Below, one piece after another: positions 1 through 9,240 of a stretch of DNA of 34,219 nucleotides. Both the position numbers and the translations under genes were made by a program. Location: positions 1-34,219 of the forward strand of contig JAUCBJ010008726.1 in assembly GCA_032718475.1 (NCBI GenBank), written 5' to 3'. The notes under the pieces were generated by a model, which searched no databases, had not been told where the DNA came from, and was given only the letters and a program-made list of their open reading frames with translations. Position 1 is the first letter of the stretch. Each line of letters starts with the position of its first letter. This DNA is from Nemertoderma westbladi (Eukaryota > Xenacoelomorpha > Nemertodermatida > Nemertodermatidae).

Positions 1-330
1 CATATCGTTGTGAGTAGTTTAAGTCATAACTCTGTTTATATAGGTAAAGCGCCACGTCCTAAAGGAACTGTTAATATTCCCGAAGGTAAATAATATTGTC
101 AGAGATTATATAATACTGTCAGTCGAATAATACATTAGGCTTACATAGCAACAAAATTAAACCGTCGAACCCAATCTCCCGGGAATATCCAGCGGGTGAA
201 TGGTCGCGCACGGATTGGTTTCGACTAGTGTAGTGAATCAAATACGTGTCATAGACTAAAAACTGATTTAATATCTAGAAGACATCTTAATTTGGTGGGT
301 TAAACTGCCAAAGGTCTGAAAGCGCGAACA
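1..330 (+). repeat. LTR fragment (U5-side part) of the BEL/Pao-like element
   Basis: This stretch aligns nearly collinearly with 25973-26294, the right part of the LTR that closes the BEL/Pao element further along. Shared blocks include the segment around 'gcgccacgtcctaaagg' and the terminal 'agcgcgaaca'. Homology stops abruptly after that ACA in both copies (330 here, 26294 there), as expected for an LTR end. The window begins inside the LTR, so the U3 half would lie upstream of the window. It may be a solo LTR or the edge of another copy. The two copies differ by many substitutions and small indels, so it is not a recent insertion. Confidence 0.75.
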
Positions 331-497
331 CCACCACCTCCCAACCCCCCCCCCCCCCCCCCCCACCCCCCACCCACTTGGCGCTAGTTCTAGCAGGGAA
401 TTCAAACGAAATAAGCTGTACATTAAGTAATAATTTACTGGTAAGTAAAGTAAAGTTATCAGTGTAAGTGTAGTACATTGTATTCCAGTAGAGGATA
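331..497. other. C-tract and unassigned spacer
   Basis: A run of 20 cytosines occupies 345-364 and is followed by further C-rich sequence. The rest up to the LINE tail shows no coding signal. The glycine run that could be read on the minus strand is only the homopolymer translated. Confidence 0.7.
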
Positions 498-511
498 TTA
501 CTTCAAAATAA

Positions 512-530
512 TACTACTACTACTACTACT
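512..530 (-). repeat. 3' microsatellite tail of the LINE, (TAG)n
   Basis: Six TAC triplets on the plus strand (TAG/GTA on the element's own strand) directly follow the element's 3' end 'gatcc'. This marks the 3' terminus, because such LINEs prime at simple-repeat tails. Confidence 0.75.
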
Positions 531-561
531 AGGATCGGCATGCTGCATTGCAGCTGCATTT

Positions 562-3500
562 TTAGGAATGCTGTGCCGGCTTGTCAACAAAATTGCACCG
601 CCACAACTCCCTATCACCCATGACATTTGCTAGATCATCCGCATCTTTAAGGCCAGTGTCCTTTAAGATGCGTCTCAAGAAAGTCATGGGCTGTCCACCA
701 TGCTTATTCACTCCATGAGGCTGCCAAAGTACAAGATTATGCACTGGCTGGTCCTCACGGCGAAAGCAATGTCCTGCAAAGCGGAGGCGATTTTGTTCTA
801 GTGTCAAGCTTGGGGGAACCAATGAGACACCTCCAATGTTATATAGTGTCTGGTTGGAGATGTGTGCATTGTACTTGACACAATGAACCCGGCGTAGCAT
901 TCTTGTGAATGTGCCATCCAGAGATTTGGTGTCCTCAGCAGTTAGAGCCCAGCATGGACTCCCGTAGAGGAGTACTGGAACTACTGCTGCTCTAAATAAT
1001 CGGACCTTAAGTTTCCGATTAATTCTCGGTGACTTCCAAATCCTGGAAAGCCTATTCAAGGCTGCCCATGCCTTTCCCTTACGTATTCGAAGGTCCTCAC
1101 CTGACTTCCGGATCCATGATCCCAGGTAACAGAAGTCGTCCACATGCTCAAGCATACCATCCTTTGAGCTTATGCTCATCCGATCAGAGACTTGCTGAGG
1201 ACTTTCAAAGTTAACTGTCAGAATTTTGGTCTTTCTGGAGTTAATAAAAAGACCAACACTAGAAGCAGCATGTTCTAATGAGCTGAGGAGCCGTTGGGCT
1301 CCCTCTAATGATTCTGAGAGTACTCCTAAGTCATCAGCAAAGTCTAGATCAGTTAGGTACTTGGCAGGATTTCCTCGACTTCTGGAGCCAGTAGGTGGAG
1401 TTATCATCACCCCATCATCATTATGATGATCTAAGGACATGCGTAGAACATAGTCAACCACAATAATGAACAAGAATGGTGCAAGTGTGTCTCCTTGGAG
1501 GACGCCCCATAACACTTCAAATGGTTCTGTGTCACCGTCAACAGTAGACACAAATGTTGTCGAACCATCGTATACTGATCTGATTGCTGCAATAATTTCA
1601 TCAGGAATCCCATATAATGAAAGTATGCTGAACATACGTGAGCGAGAGACTGAATCAAAGGCCTTGAAGAAGTCAACAAAGATAACAGCCAGATGCCTGT
1701 CTTTCTTTTTTGATAATTCTTCAATTATCCTTCTAAGTGCCAAAATGGGCTCCATGGTCCCACGACCTTTACGGAACCCATTCTGATTTCCACGGAGCAG
1801 TCTCTCAATGGGATCCCTGATGCGATTTAATAGAATCCTATTGTATAGCTTTGCAGCAATCGAGATCAATGAGATTCCCCGAAAAGAACCATAGAGTGTT
1901 AGGTTGCCCTTCTTGGGAACTGGCACCAACTTATTTGTTTTCATTTCTTGTGGGACTCTTGTTGTTCGATACATGTCTACTATGATGGGATAGATGAGCT
2001 TTAAACACTCAGGTATTTTAAAGACCTCAGGGGGAACACCATCTACTCCACTGGCACGATTGGTCTTAATGCTCTTTGCAGCAGCCTTCACTTCTGCAAA
2101 GGAGATATCGCCAATGGGAATATCTGGGAGTACAGACTCAGACACTTTTACTTCTATAAAGTTATCTGGCAATACCCTGTCATTATTGAGGAGCTTTTCA
2201 AAGTGGGCTTTCCAACCATTGAGGCGATCGGCTGGTGATTCAGCCTTAACCTTGGTGGTTGGTTGGCTTTTCCGCCCAGTAAGCAGATTGATCGATTTCC
2301 ATGCCTGGGATGATTGCCTGCTGTCGTCAGCATCATTGATGGCATCAACCTGTTGGTTTATTAGCTCCTGTAGATTAACAGAGTACTGCCTGTTCAGGGA
2401 CCTAGATGCAGCCTTAACTGCATTCTTGGCCGCTAAAGTCTGTTTGAGTCGGGACTCTTTCTGCGCCTTATGAAGGTCGTTTCGGCACTTTTGAATTTTG
2501 TTGTCAGTCCAGGGGGCCCTTTTCCTGTTTCGAGGGTATACAGGAACTGTTTCTGCAGCTGCTAACTTAACTGCTTCTGTAAAGGCAGTATAGCCCTCAC
2601 AGTGATCTGCCGCCTCAGAGGCAAGAGCCTCATACCTGTTACTCAGCTGTAGTGTGAAGCTGGATCTCACACTTGGCTGTTGCAACAGAGAAGACCAGTC
2701 ATGCCGCGGCAAGGCAGATTTCGTTGTTCTGCTAGCACGCAGACTGAGTCTTACCTTGGCCACAATAAGGCGGTGGTCACTGGAGAAGGGTCGAAGTGTA
2801 AATGCATTACAGTCTTGTATAGAGCTCCTGTATTTCCTACGAAACAGAATATGGTCTATCTGGGACTTGTGACCACTGGGTCCACTATGAGTCCATAGCT
2901 TTCCAGTTCGCTTCTTGAACTGGGTTCCAGCCGAAAACAATCCATTTCCAGAGATAAAATCCTGAAGATGGACAGAATTTCGGTTAACACTATTGCTATA
3001 GACCCAGGGCGATGTAGGTGATTGATGCAGACTTGCATTAAAGTCCCCCAGGAATGTTAAGAATGCATGCTGATCCACTCCATCAGTAGCTGCTTGTAGA
3101 TTGTGGTAGAAATTTTCCACCTCCTCTACAGGGGCAACACTAGTTGGAGAGTAGCACACAATCAGAACCACCTTAGGAAACTTCTTAGCCAGTCTTCCAG
3201 AACATGAGAAGTGGCAACGGATGATGCGGTTAGAGATTTGGTCTATTTTGTCCAATGCTGCATGTGCAGTTGGATTCATCAATAGACCAATTCCACCATT
3301 GCCACTATCATCTGCTGACGCGAGGGCGAGTCGCCAACCGCCCCCCATGTCCTTAATCACAACCTCATCAGTCTGTCCAGTCTGCATTCGGTGCTCTTGA
3401 ACACCCACTACGCTAAGAGAAAGCTTATCTGCCAAGGCAGTCAGCTCACCTTGTCGCATTGGGGACCCGAGTGTTAGGGTGTTTACTGAGGCTAGTCTAG

Positions 3501-3879
3501 TGACTTGCCTCAGATTTACCAATGGCTTTGTTGGTCGGGGTGGAACATGAGAGTAGCCTCCAACTCCAGAATCCCTCTCCCCATCACAATCTGGCCTCCC
3601 TGGTGACCCAGGGTTTGGGCCAGAAAGGTCATCAGGAAAGGGACTCAAAGAATTGTTGGCTGCTCTCTCTCCAGTAGGGGGTGAGACAGGCAGCCGGTCA
3701 GGAGTTAACTGACGCCTGTGAGGCCGATTGTGTCCGGTAATTCCACTGGCCTGTAGTGGCCGGACCTCCGCATTGCTAATGTAATCCATAGTGGGGGTTG
3801 GGGGGTGCTTTTTTGCCGAGTCAGCTCTCGGGGCAAATACCACTCCCTGGTTTGCCATTCCACAGGGTGGGTGTCGCAA
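562..3879 (-). CDS. LINE endonuclease-reverse transcriptase polyprotein
   Basis: 1105 codons, uninterrupted. Residues 1 to about 130 are Pro/Ser/Gly-rich with no domain I recognise. An APE-type endonuclease follows, with its key motifs visible: QEHR near residue 161, GDFNA near 278 and SDH near 367. The reverse transcriptase has motif A (VDFFKAFDSV, about 734-744), motif B (QGDTLAPFLF), the catalytic FADD near 847, then a YLGSWI block and a thumb-like region. The C-terminal 150 residues (LLYG, LRFAGHC, LWQPHG) resemble the tails of invertebrate RTE-like LINE proteins. The expected role is nicking target DNA and priming cDNA synthesis in the nucleus. All listed catalytic residues are intact, so the protein could be functional. 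Start choice: first ATG of the frame; an internal start nearer the endonuclease cannot be excluded. Confidence 0.9.
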   Translation of the reverse strand: MRHPPCGMANQGVVFAPRADSAKKHPPTPTMDYISNAEVRPLQASGITGHNRPHRRQLTPDRLPVSPPTGERAANNSLSPFPDDLSGPNPGSPGRPDCDGERDSGVGGYSHVPPRPTKPLVNLRQVTRLASVNTLTLGSPMRQGELTALADKLSLSVVGVQEHRMQTGQTDEVVIKDMGGGWRLALASADDSGNGGIGLLMNPTAHAALDKIDQISNRIIRCHFSCSGRLAKKFPKVVLIVCYSPTSVAPVEEVENFYHNLQAATDGVDQHAFLTFLGDFNASLHQSPTSPWVYSNSVNRNSVHLQDFISGNGLFSAGTQFKKRTGKLWTHSGPSGHKSQIDHILFRRKYRSSIQDCNAFTLRPFSSDHRLIVAKVRLSLRASRTTKSALPRHDWSSLLQQPSVRSSFTLQLSNRYEALASEAADHCEGYTAFTEAVKLAAAETVPVYPRNRKRAPWTDNKIQKCRNDLHKAQKESRLKQTLAAKNAVKAASRSLNRQYSVNLQELINQQVDAINDADDSRQSSQAWKSINLLTGRKSQPTTKVKAESPADRLNGWKAHFEKLLNNDRVLPDNFIEVKVSESVLPDIPIGDISFAEVKAAAKSIKTNRASGVDGVPPEVFKIPECLKLIYPIIVDMYRTTRVPQEMKTNKLVPVPKKGNLTLYGSFRGISLISIAAKLYNRILLNRIRDPIERLLRGNQNGFRKGRGTMEPILALRRIIEELSKKKDRHLAVIFVDFFKAFDSVSRSRMFSILSLYGIPDEIIAAIRSVYDGSTTFVSTVDGDTEPFEVLWGVLQGDTLAPFLFIIVVDYVLRMSLDHHNDDGVMITPPTGSRSRGNPAKYLTDLDFADDLGVLSESLEGAQRLLSSLEHAASSVGLFINSRKTKILTVNFESPQQVSDRMSISSKDGMLEHVDDFCYLGSWIRKSGEDLRIRKGKAWAALNRLSRIWKSPRINRKLKVRLFRAAVVPVLLYGSPCWALTAEDTKSLDGTFTRMLRRVHCVKYNAHISNQTLYNIGGVSLVPPSLTLEQNRLRFAGHCFRREDQPVHNLVLWQPHGVNKHGGQPMTFLRRILKDTGLKDADDLANVMGDRELWRCNFVDKPAQHS

Positions 3880-4141
3880 TGGAGTCAGATATGAGGCCCA
3901 TCACCCATATCTACTCTGGCGCACATGACCCACCATTGGCTGTTGCAGCTCATCTGCTGGGTCATGCCCTGTACCCTTGCTGCCAGGTGCAGGTTCAAAA
4001 TAATACACCTCGTTCATCGTGAAATACTTCGAATAAAGCTACACTCTACGGCGTAGGTCGTTATTAGCCCGGTATATGTGTTATAGCTCTATGGCATCAC
4101 TATAGTTTGGTATAGGACGGTTTTAGCTCGGTATAGCTCTG

Positions 4142-4560
4142 CATTGGATTGAATTGAATTGAACTCTCTTTTTATTAAAATTATAAAATAAAACAAATAA
4201 CTAACGAAATTAACAATTTACATTTAAATATACTGAATTTGAAACGGCAATAATTACAAATAACAACGCCATCAATAACTGTTCACTCTTCTATAAAAAC
4301 ATTTTATGTTTTATAAGGACAAACGTTTATGCATACTGAGTAGAAACTAAAAATAAATGAATGATAATGCGTTCTAATTAATCGAATCCATTGAAATGGC
4401 AATGTTCTAATAAATTACAAGTTTTAAGTTTGTCACAAAATGACTTAACACTTACTGATTCGATAACGTCACTGGGAAGTGAGTTCCATATTGGTACTAG
4501 GATTGTTATAGGTCGCATCCCTTTTAGAACGTACAGTACCTTGCTCTATTTATTACTCTG
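4142..4560 (-). mobile_element. 3' fragment of a second, different LINE (CR1/L2-like), antisense
   Basis: Read on the minus strand, about 4554-4378 encodes a typical LINE C-terminus: PITILVPIWNSLPSDVIES, then SVKSFCDKLK, then a stop codon at 4378-4380. This matches the WNSLP...SxxSFxxxL signature that ends many CR1/L2/Rex-type proteins. An AT-rich 3' UTR follows, ending in TTCAA-type repeats (plus strand 'ttggattgaattgaattg', 4144-4161). Only the 3' end is present, as usual for 5'-truncated LINE insertions. There is no upstream RT. Confidence 0.75.
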
Positions 4561-4653
4561 TTGCGCCATCGGCGCTACAGAAATGGAATGTCATAGAACG
4601 CAACAGAATGTACAAGCCAATGGAATTAGAGTGGAATGTATAAACCAATCTTA

Positions 4654-4740
4654 GGTTGTTGCGCTGTTGCGCCAATGCTGCCCATTGGTTATAGAGCTGT
4701 TGCGCTGTTGTGCCGTTGTGCCGTTGCACTGTTGCGTGTT
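4654..4740 (+). repeat. Low-complexity TTGYGC-rich repeat
   Basis: Imperfect iterations of 'gttgcgctgttg' and 'gtgccgttg' lie between the antisense LINE fragment and the next LINE. No coding signal is evident. Confidence 0.6.
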
Positions 4741-4783
4741 TTCCAGGAAGCCTGCTAATAACCCTCCCAGAGCACCGATAAAT

Positions 4784-6236
4784 AACAATCAAAAATCTTC
4801 CAAACAATCAGGCTTACCGAACTCGATCAGATATCACAATTTCCCAGGAAAGACGCGGTAAAAATTATTTCTGATGAATTCTCAGTCGATCAAATCTCCA
4901 GGATTCGTGATGACCTGTTTGACCGCGTTATCAAACTGACGTCACCACTCCAACAGGTCACACTTCAACTACAACCACAATCATTGGCTAACGCCCTGGC
5001 AACCGATATTCTGGAGCTGCTGCGATGTCGCTCAAATGGCCTGTTGACAGAACCATGTCGTAAACGACTTTGCAAAACAGATTCTTCCAACGACAAGGGA
5101 ATCACATAGGATGGATTAGAACGACCTTATATCGGCGGTTTCTGCTCTGCAGGCTCGAATATGTTTAGTCGAATCTGACAATTCAATCCTTAGGGAGCGA
5201 ATGGGGAACTTGGTTGACAAACTGAGTATTGAACACAATCAGTGGGTTCTGCTGGAATCGTAGCTCAGTAAACTCAAATTAACTATACAATCTGTGACTC
5301 CTTTACACTGCAAACGCCCTGGTTCATTTATAAGAACAGCAACAGAGCCCAGAATGGTAAACCAGCCCCAAACAGAGATGTTAGAAGTTCAGCCCACTCG
5401 AAACCAAGACGAATTTATTGTGGTAGATTCCATCGAATCCCCGCCAGTTTCTCCTCAGATAGAACCGAGATCGAATACAGAAACAGCAAAAAGAGTATCC
5501 GCCCTTGAAGAAGAGACTCGGGAACTAAATGCCAATAAATGGATAACTGTTGGATCCAAGAGGAACATACCCAAACGGGACATAAAGATAAGAGATGGAA
5601 AACAACCTCCAGTCTTCCCAAAGCACGAAACTTACTGGCGACTTCCACTCAAAGCCACGCTATCCCTCTAGAAATAAAAACAACCCACTCAATTGTCCCC
5701 ACCCGGCAGCCCCAGACCAAAACCAAACAAACACAGACAGGCCACCCACCAATAGAAGACCCCTCCCAGAATTACGATGCTTGGAGTCCAGAAAATTCCA
5801 CTCTCTATATGTCAGTGGAATCTCTCGTAACAACAGTGAAGATGATGTTCTAGAATTTCTTCACCACCACAACATTAGGGTCCATTGCGCTACCATGAGG
5901 GCAATCCGCGATTCACTCAACATCAGGCTATCTGTTGATCCAAAAGACTCGGACAAACTAAAACAAACCGGATTCTGGCCTAATGGCATTCTGTGTCGCG
6001 ACTGGGAATTTCATCCAAGATACATTGAGCAGAATCATCGGCATAGAATGGAACGGTATTCCCACGCACAATACGACAACGTGAACAGCATGGGACGGGA
6101 TTCTAACACAAAACACGTCAACCGGAATATAATGGAATGGGATTGCCACACACAACGTGACAACAGACATAGAATGGAACGGGATTCCCACGAACACCCT
6201 GCGCATTCCACCGATCACTGGATGTGTGGTAGGTAG
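4784..6236 (+). pseudogene. LINE ORF1 relic (RNA-binding/chaperone-type protein)
   Basis: Coding-like blocks change frame several times. 4784-5109 reads through DEFSVDQISRIRDDLFDRVI and stops at a TAG. A heptad-rich coiled coil (ALQARICLVESDNSILRERM) is near 5140-5260 and runs into a TAG. 5294-5671 and 5595-6236 carry the rest. The 5790-6010 part (FHSLYVSGISRNN through NGILCRDWEF) has the layout of the RRM-like C-terminal domain of CR1/L2 ORF1 proteins, which bind element RNA. After it comes a run of 14-residue repeats unusual for ORF1. At least two nonsense codons and one frameshift make it non-functional. Confidence 0.7.
6042..6209 (+). repeat. 42-bp tandem repeat, about four units, inside the LINE
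   Basis: Units start at 6042, 6084, 6126 and 6168; the last fades out after about 30 bp. Each reads as 14 codons of the form HRMERxSHxQxDNx. The unit length is a multiple of three, so the array kept the ORF1 frame open. Confidence 0.8.
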
Positions 6237-6269
6237 TGTGTTTAACATAACTGATAACGAAGAAAGCAG

Positions 6270-8306
6270 TGAGATCGGTGAGATAAGATGTGGTGAGTGC
6301 GATTTCCTGGGATTGCAGGAGCACATTAACATCAACCAATGGCCTCAGTCTCATTAGAAGCGGCACTGTCAACGATGATGATCCCGCCACAACTACTCTG
6401 ACCGTATCTGACCGTATCTGACCGAATGTTCCATTGTTAGCAAACTTCCGTCTCCCTACTAACCCCAAAAGGAACGAGGCAAGTATAAAACCAAAGACTA
6501 CTCAACTGCGGCAAACAAAATTCAACTGGGCTAAAGCGTCGTAGCTAATGTCAAGAGCTACAGGGAAGCTGTTGATACAGCTATTGGAAAGCTAATGCTT
6601 GACCTGAAGGACCTCCGAGTTAGTGGGGTCAATGCTGAGGCCTTAAGCATCAGTATGGAGGAGCTGCAGTGCGTTGTGTTAACGGCAGCTACGGCGAACA
6701 TCCTGATATCGCGGCATAAACGAGCTACTAAGAATGTCAGAATCCGGTCAAAACTACTGCACTCAAATGCAAAGACTACGAAGAAACTCTACGAACTATG
6801 GTGCGAGGCAGGCCAGGACCTCGCAGATGATCTAGGTGCCAACTTTAAAGAGTCAAAGCGACGCACGAGGCGGATTAAAAATTTTCTGTCGAAGAACTTT
6901 GTAAGGAACTCATCCAACAAGTGGGCCAGGAATTACAACTCAAAAAAAAAACGCATTGTCCTCACCAACTGCTCGTTAATATTAAACTCCATGACAACCA
7001 AACTGCTTATTATAAACTGCTTAATTGCGATCAATCGCCGCTCTATGTTTGCCAGTTGGACATCGAGTCAGCATTTGACGCCATTGATTATAATGTTCTT
7101 GGGCGAAAGATGCTAGAGTACGTCAACCCGCACATCGTAGCAACTGTGCTCAACTACCTTACGATCAGCACGGTGTTCCTCAAGTTTGATGGACTTATCG
7201 ACGAGGAAGGTATCTCTGTATCCTGGGGAGTCAAACATGGGTCCTTATTATCGCCGACGCTGTTCAATCTGTACACCTGTAGCATGCTAGATGACCTGGA
7301 GAAATCCAACATCGACTGTTTCATTTAATCTACATGGCTGGGGCCATAACCTACGCGGACGACTTCCTGCTCATGACTAACAACCCAAAAGAGATGGAAA
7401 TGTTGTTCTCAACATTCTGCAGCTGAGCCAAGGAAATAAAATTAACAGTGGAAAGAAGCAAAATCAACTGGATCGTTTTCTGGAGACAGAGCAATTATCA
7501 CCTACCGACATTTCTCCACCTCGGCAATAAGCTCATTACCCGTAGCAAATCGTGGACTTTCTAGTGTTACTATCTGGCTCAGGCTCAAGCAAACCCCCTG
7601 GGCGCCTCATCCCAGAAGATAGTCGCCCTCGTTCGTGCGGACGTTCCAAGCAAAAGGCTGGACGACCCGGTGGCTGCCAGTGGCAACCGTTGCCAACCTG
7701 TGGCGCACCATCACCCTACCAGCGGTGCTCTACTAACTGAAGCTCAACATCAGTGCCCTTAATCAACACGTTCTGGATAAGCTCGATGTGGTGTACAGGA
7801 TCACCTTCAGGAGTCTGCTCTATGTTGGGTCGTACATTGGGAGTCTGCTCTATGTTGGGTCGTACATTGGGAGTCTGCTCTATGTTGGGTCGTACATTGG
7901 GAACTCCACACTGTTCCACCTAACCCAGCTGAAACCTATCTCACTGGAGGCTTTCCAGCTATCAGTGGGTACACTCGTGCGGTTCAATGAGTGCCCAAAC
8001 AAAGCCCTCCACAGCGCCTTTGCTTCCCTAGCAATTGGCAGCCTGTATGGAAGATGGGAGAGAGGCTCCCACCCACGGATCCTCAGTGGGTACAGAGCCG
8101 TCTCCAACATGCACCCACTACCGCGGCTCGAGTCGGTGCTAATGTACCACTACGCTGAGAATTCTATCGTGGACAGGTTGGCCTTTGGAGCTCCAACCGC
8201 TGTAGACGTAGCCAACGCGGCTTTCATCTCGGCTTGTTTCGACCTTCAAACGTTATCATTTACTGACAAGAGGAACCGAATCAAAGATTATTTTTGCATC
8301 GTCTAA
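6270..8306 (+). pseudogene. LINE ORF2 relic (endonuclease stub plus reverse transcriptase)
   Basis: A short endonuclease-like block (CDFLGLQEH, near 6297) breaks off. Most of the endonuclease is missing before the RT linker (KSYREAVDTAIGKL, about 6550). RT motif A is QLDIESAFDAIDYNVL near 7055-7100. Motif B is the degenerate KHGSLLSPTLFNLY near 7230-7275, where QG has become HG. The catalytic YADD is near 7355, and a motif-D-like segment (KEIKLTVERSKIN) follows after a stop. The 7740-8306 frame gives the C-terminal tail. Several frames and stops separate these blocks, so it cannot be translated as one protein. Confidence 0.75.
7811..7900 (+). repeat. 30-bp exact triplication inside the LINE ORF2
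   Basis: Three identical 30-bp units start at 7811, 7841 and 7871, each encoding SLLYVGSYIG in the tail frame. Perfect identity within an otherwise decayed element implies a recent expansion. Confidence 0.9.
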
Positions 8307-8727
8307 TTTTCAAGACCCACGATTGAGCTTTTCGGTCTTTTTCTCTTTTCTTCTCCTCAATAATTGAGTGCCCTATTTTATATGCTCACAGACAGCCTCA
8401 GTGGATAGTTCTTTTTATGTATTTTAAGCATACTGTTTTTTATCTTTTTAAACGATATTATTCATAGATAATTACAATAGATTTTTACTCTTCATTTTTT
8501 ATCAAGAACATATAACATAATAATCAAGAAATCAAGAATTTTAATTCGTTTTATTTTTAGCTGCAATGTGTTGTTTGCATAGCCCATTTATTTGATATAA
8601 GTATTTTCACAATAATAATAGCACGCTCGTAATTCGTCTCTTTATAATGTGATTTAACTGTTAATGTGCTGTCAATTTTATTGATCGTATTGTCGGCTAG
8701 TCCGAATTAAACAGTATTATTATTATA

Positions 8728-9240
8728 GAAACGTATCGGCGTGTGAGACGCAACCGTAATCCCACAGAACAAACATAACAGGAGATTATTCACAGACCAG
8801 ACCATTTTATGCCTTATTGCAAAATAGTAAAGATTTCTTTAACAAAATAACTCGTGCAGTTTAATTAGTCATTTGTCGTTTATACTTCATTAAAAATGCA
8901 AATACAGTACTGGTATGTAGGCCTACAGTAACAGGTAAATATTACTTTCTTCAATAATTATTATATATTACAAATAGGACTAGTACAGAGAAATAGAGAT
9001 TAGATTTATTGCACATCATTAATTATAATTAACTAAATTAAATGACAATTTATTCTTCAGCATATTAAGAATCCATTTTACAACAGTAGGCCTATATAAA
9101 TATAATATAATATAATATTTGCTTACAATACTGTAGTGGTACAGTATATCACAGTGAAAAAATTCTTGTATAATGATTATTATAAACAATCGTATAAATA
9201 TCTTATGGAAATTAATAATGAAATTAAATTATTTAACCGT
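8728..9240. other. AT-rich spacer, no gene seen
   Basis: Between the LINE tail and the minisatellite. It contains a short (ATAAT)n stretch near 9095-9118 and two palindromic AGGCCT sites. I see no coding or RNA-gene signal. Confidence 0.6.

Larger units (their letters stand above)
498..4036 (-). mobile_element. Non-LTR retrotransposon (LINE), RTE-like, apparently full length
   Basis: The element reads on the minus strand. Its coding region ends at 562, and a short 3' UTR ends in a (TAG)n microsatellite (512-530 as TAC on the plus strand), a tail type common in RTE-like and related LINEs. Candidate target-site duplications are 'ttacttcaaaata' (498-510) and 'atacttcgaataa' (4024-4036). They match imperfectly, so the 5' boundary near 4023 is provisional. 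The single ORF carries both endonuclease and reverse transcriptase without interruption, unlike every other transposon in the window, which suggests this is the youngest insertion. Clade assignment rests on the look of the RT and C-terminal region, not on a tree. Confidence 0.8.
4784..8727 (+). mobile_element. Decayed CR1/L2-like LINE with ORF1 and ORF2 relics
   Basis: Plus-strand non-LTR element. ORF1-type sequence (coiled coil plus RRM-like C-terminal domain) is followed by a mostly deleted endonuclease, an RT with recognisable motifs, a C-terminal tail ending at 8306, and an AT-rich 3' UTR. The UTR ends in an (ATT)n microsatellite at about 8714-8727 ('cagtattattattat'), a common LINE 3' end. 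Stops and frameshifts occur throughout. The 5' boundary is uncertain; 4784 is where the ORF1 frame first opens. Confidence 0.8.

Noticed and set aside
287-478. Minus-strand ORF with a glycine run
   Set aside because: The glycines come from the C20 homopolymer on the plus strand; the rest is LTR and spacer sequence.
1029-2898. Plus-strand ORFs opposite the LINE
   Set aside because: They lie antisense to the uninterrupted LINE coding sequence and show no domains.
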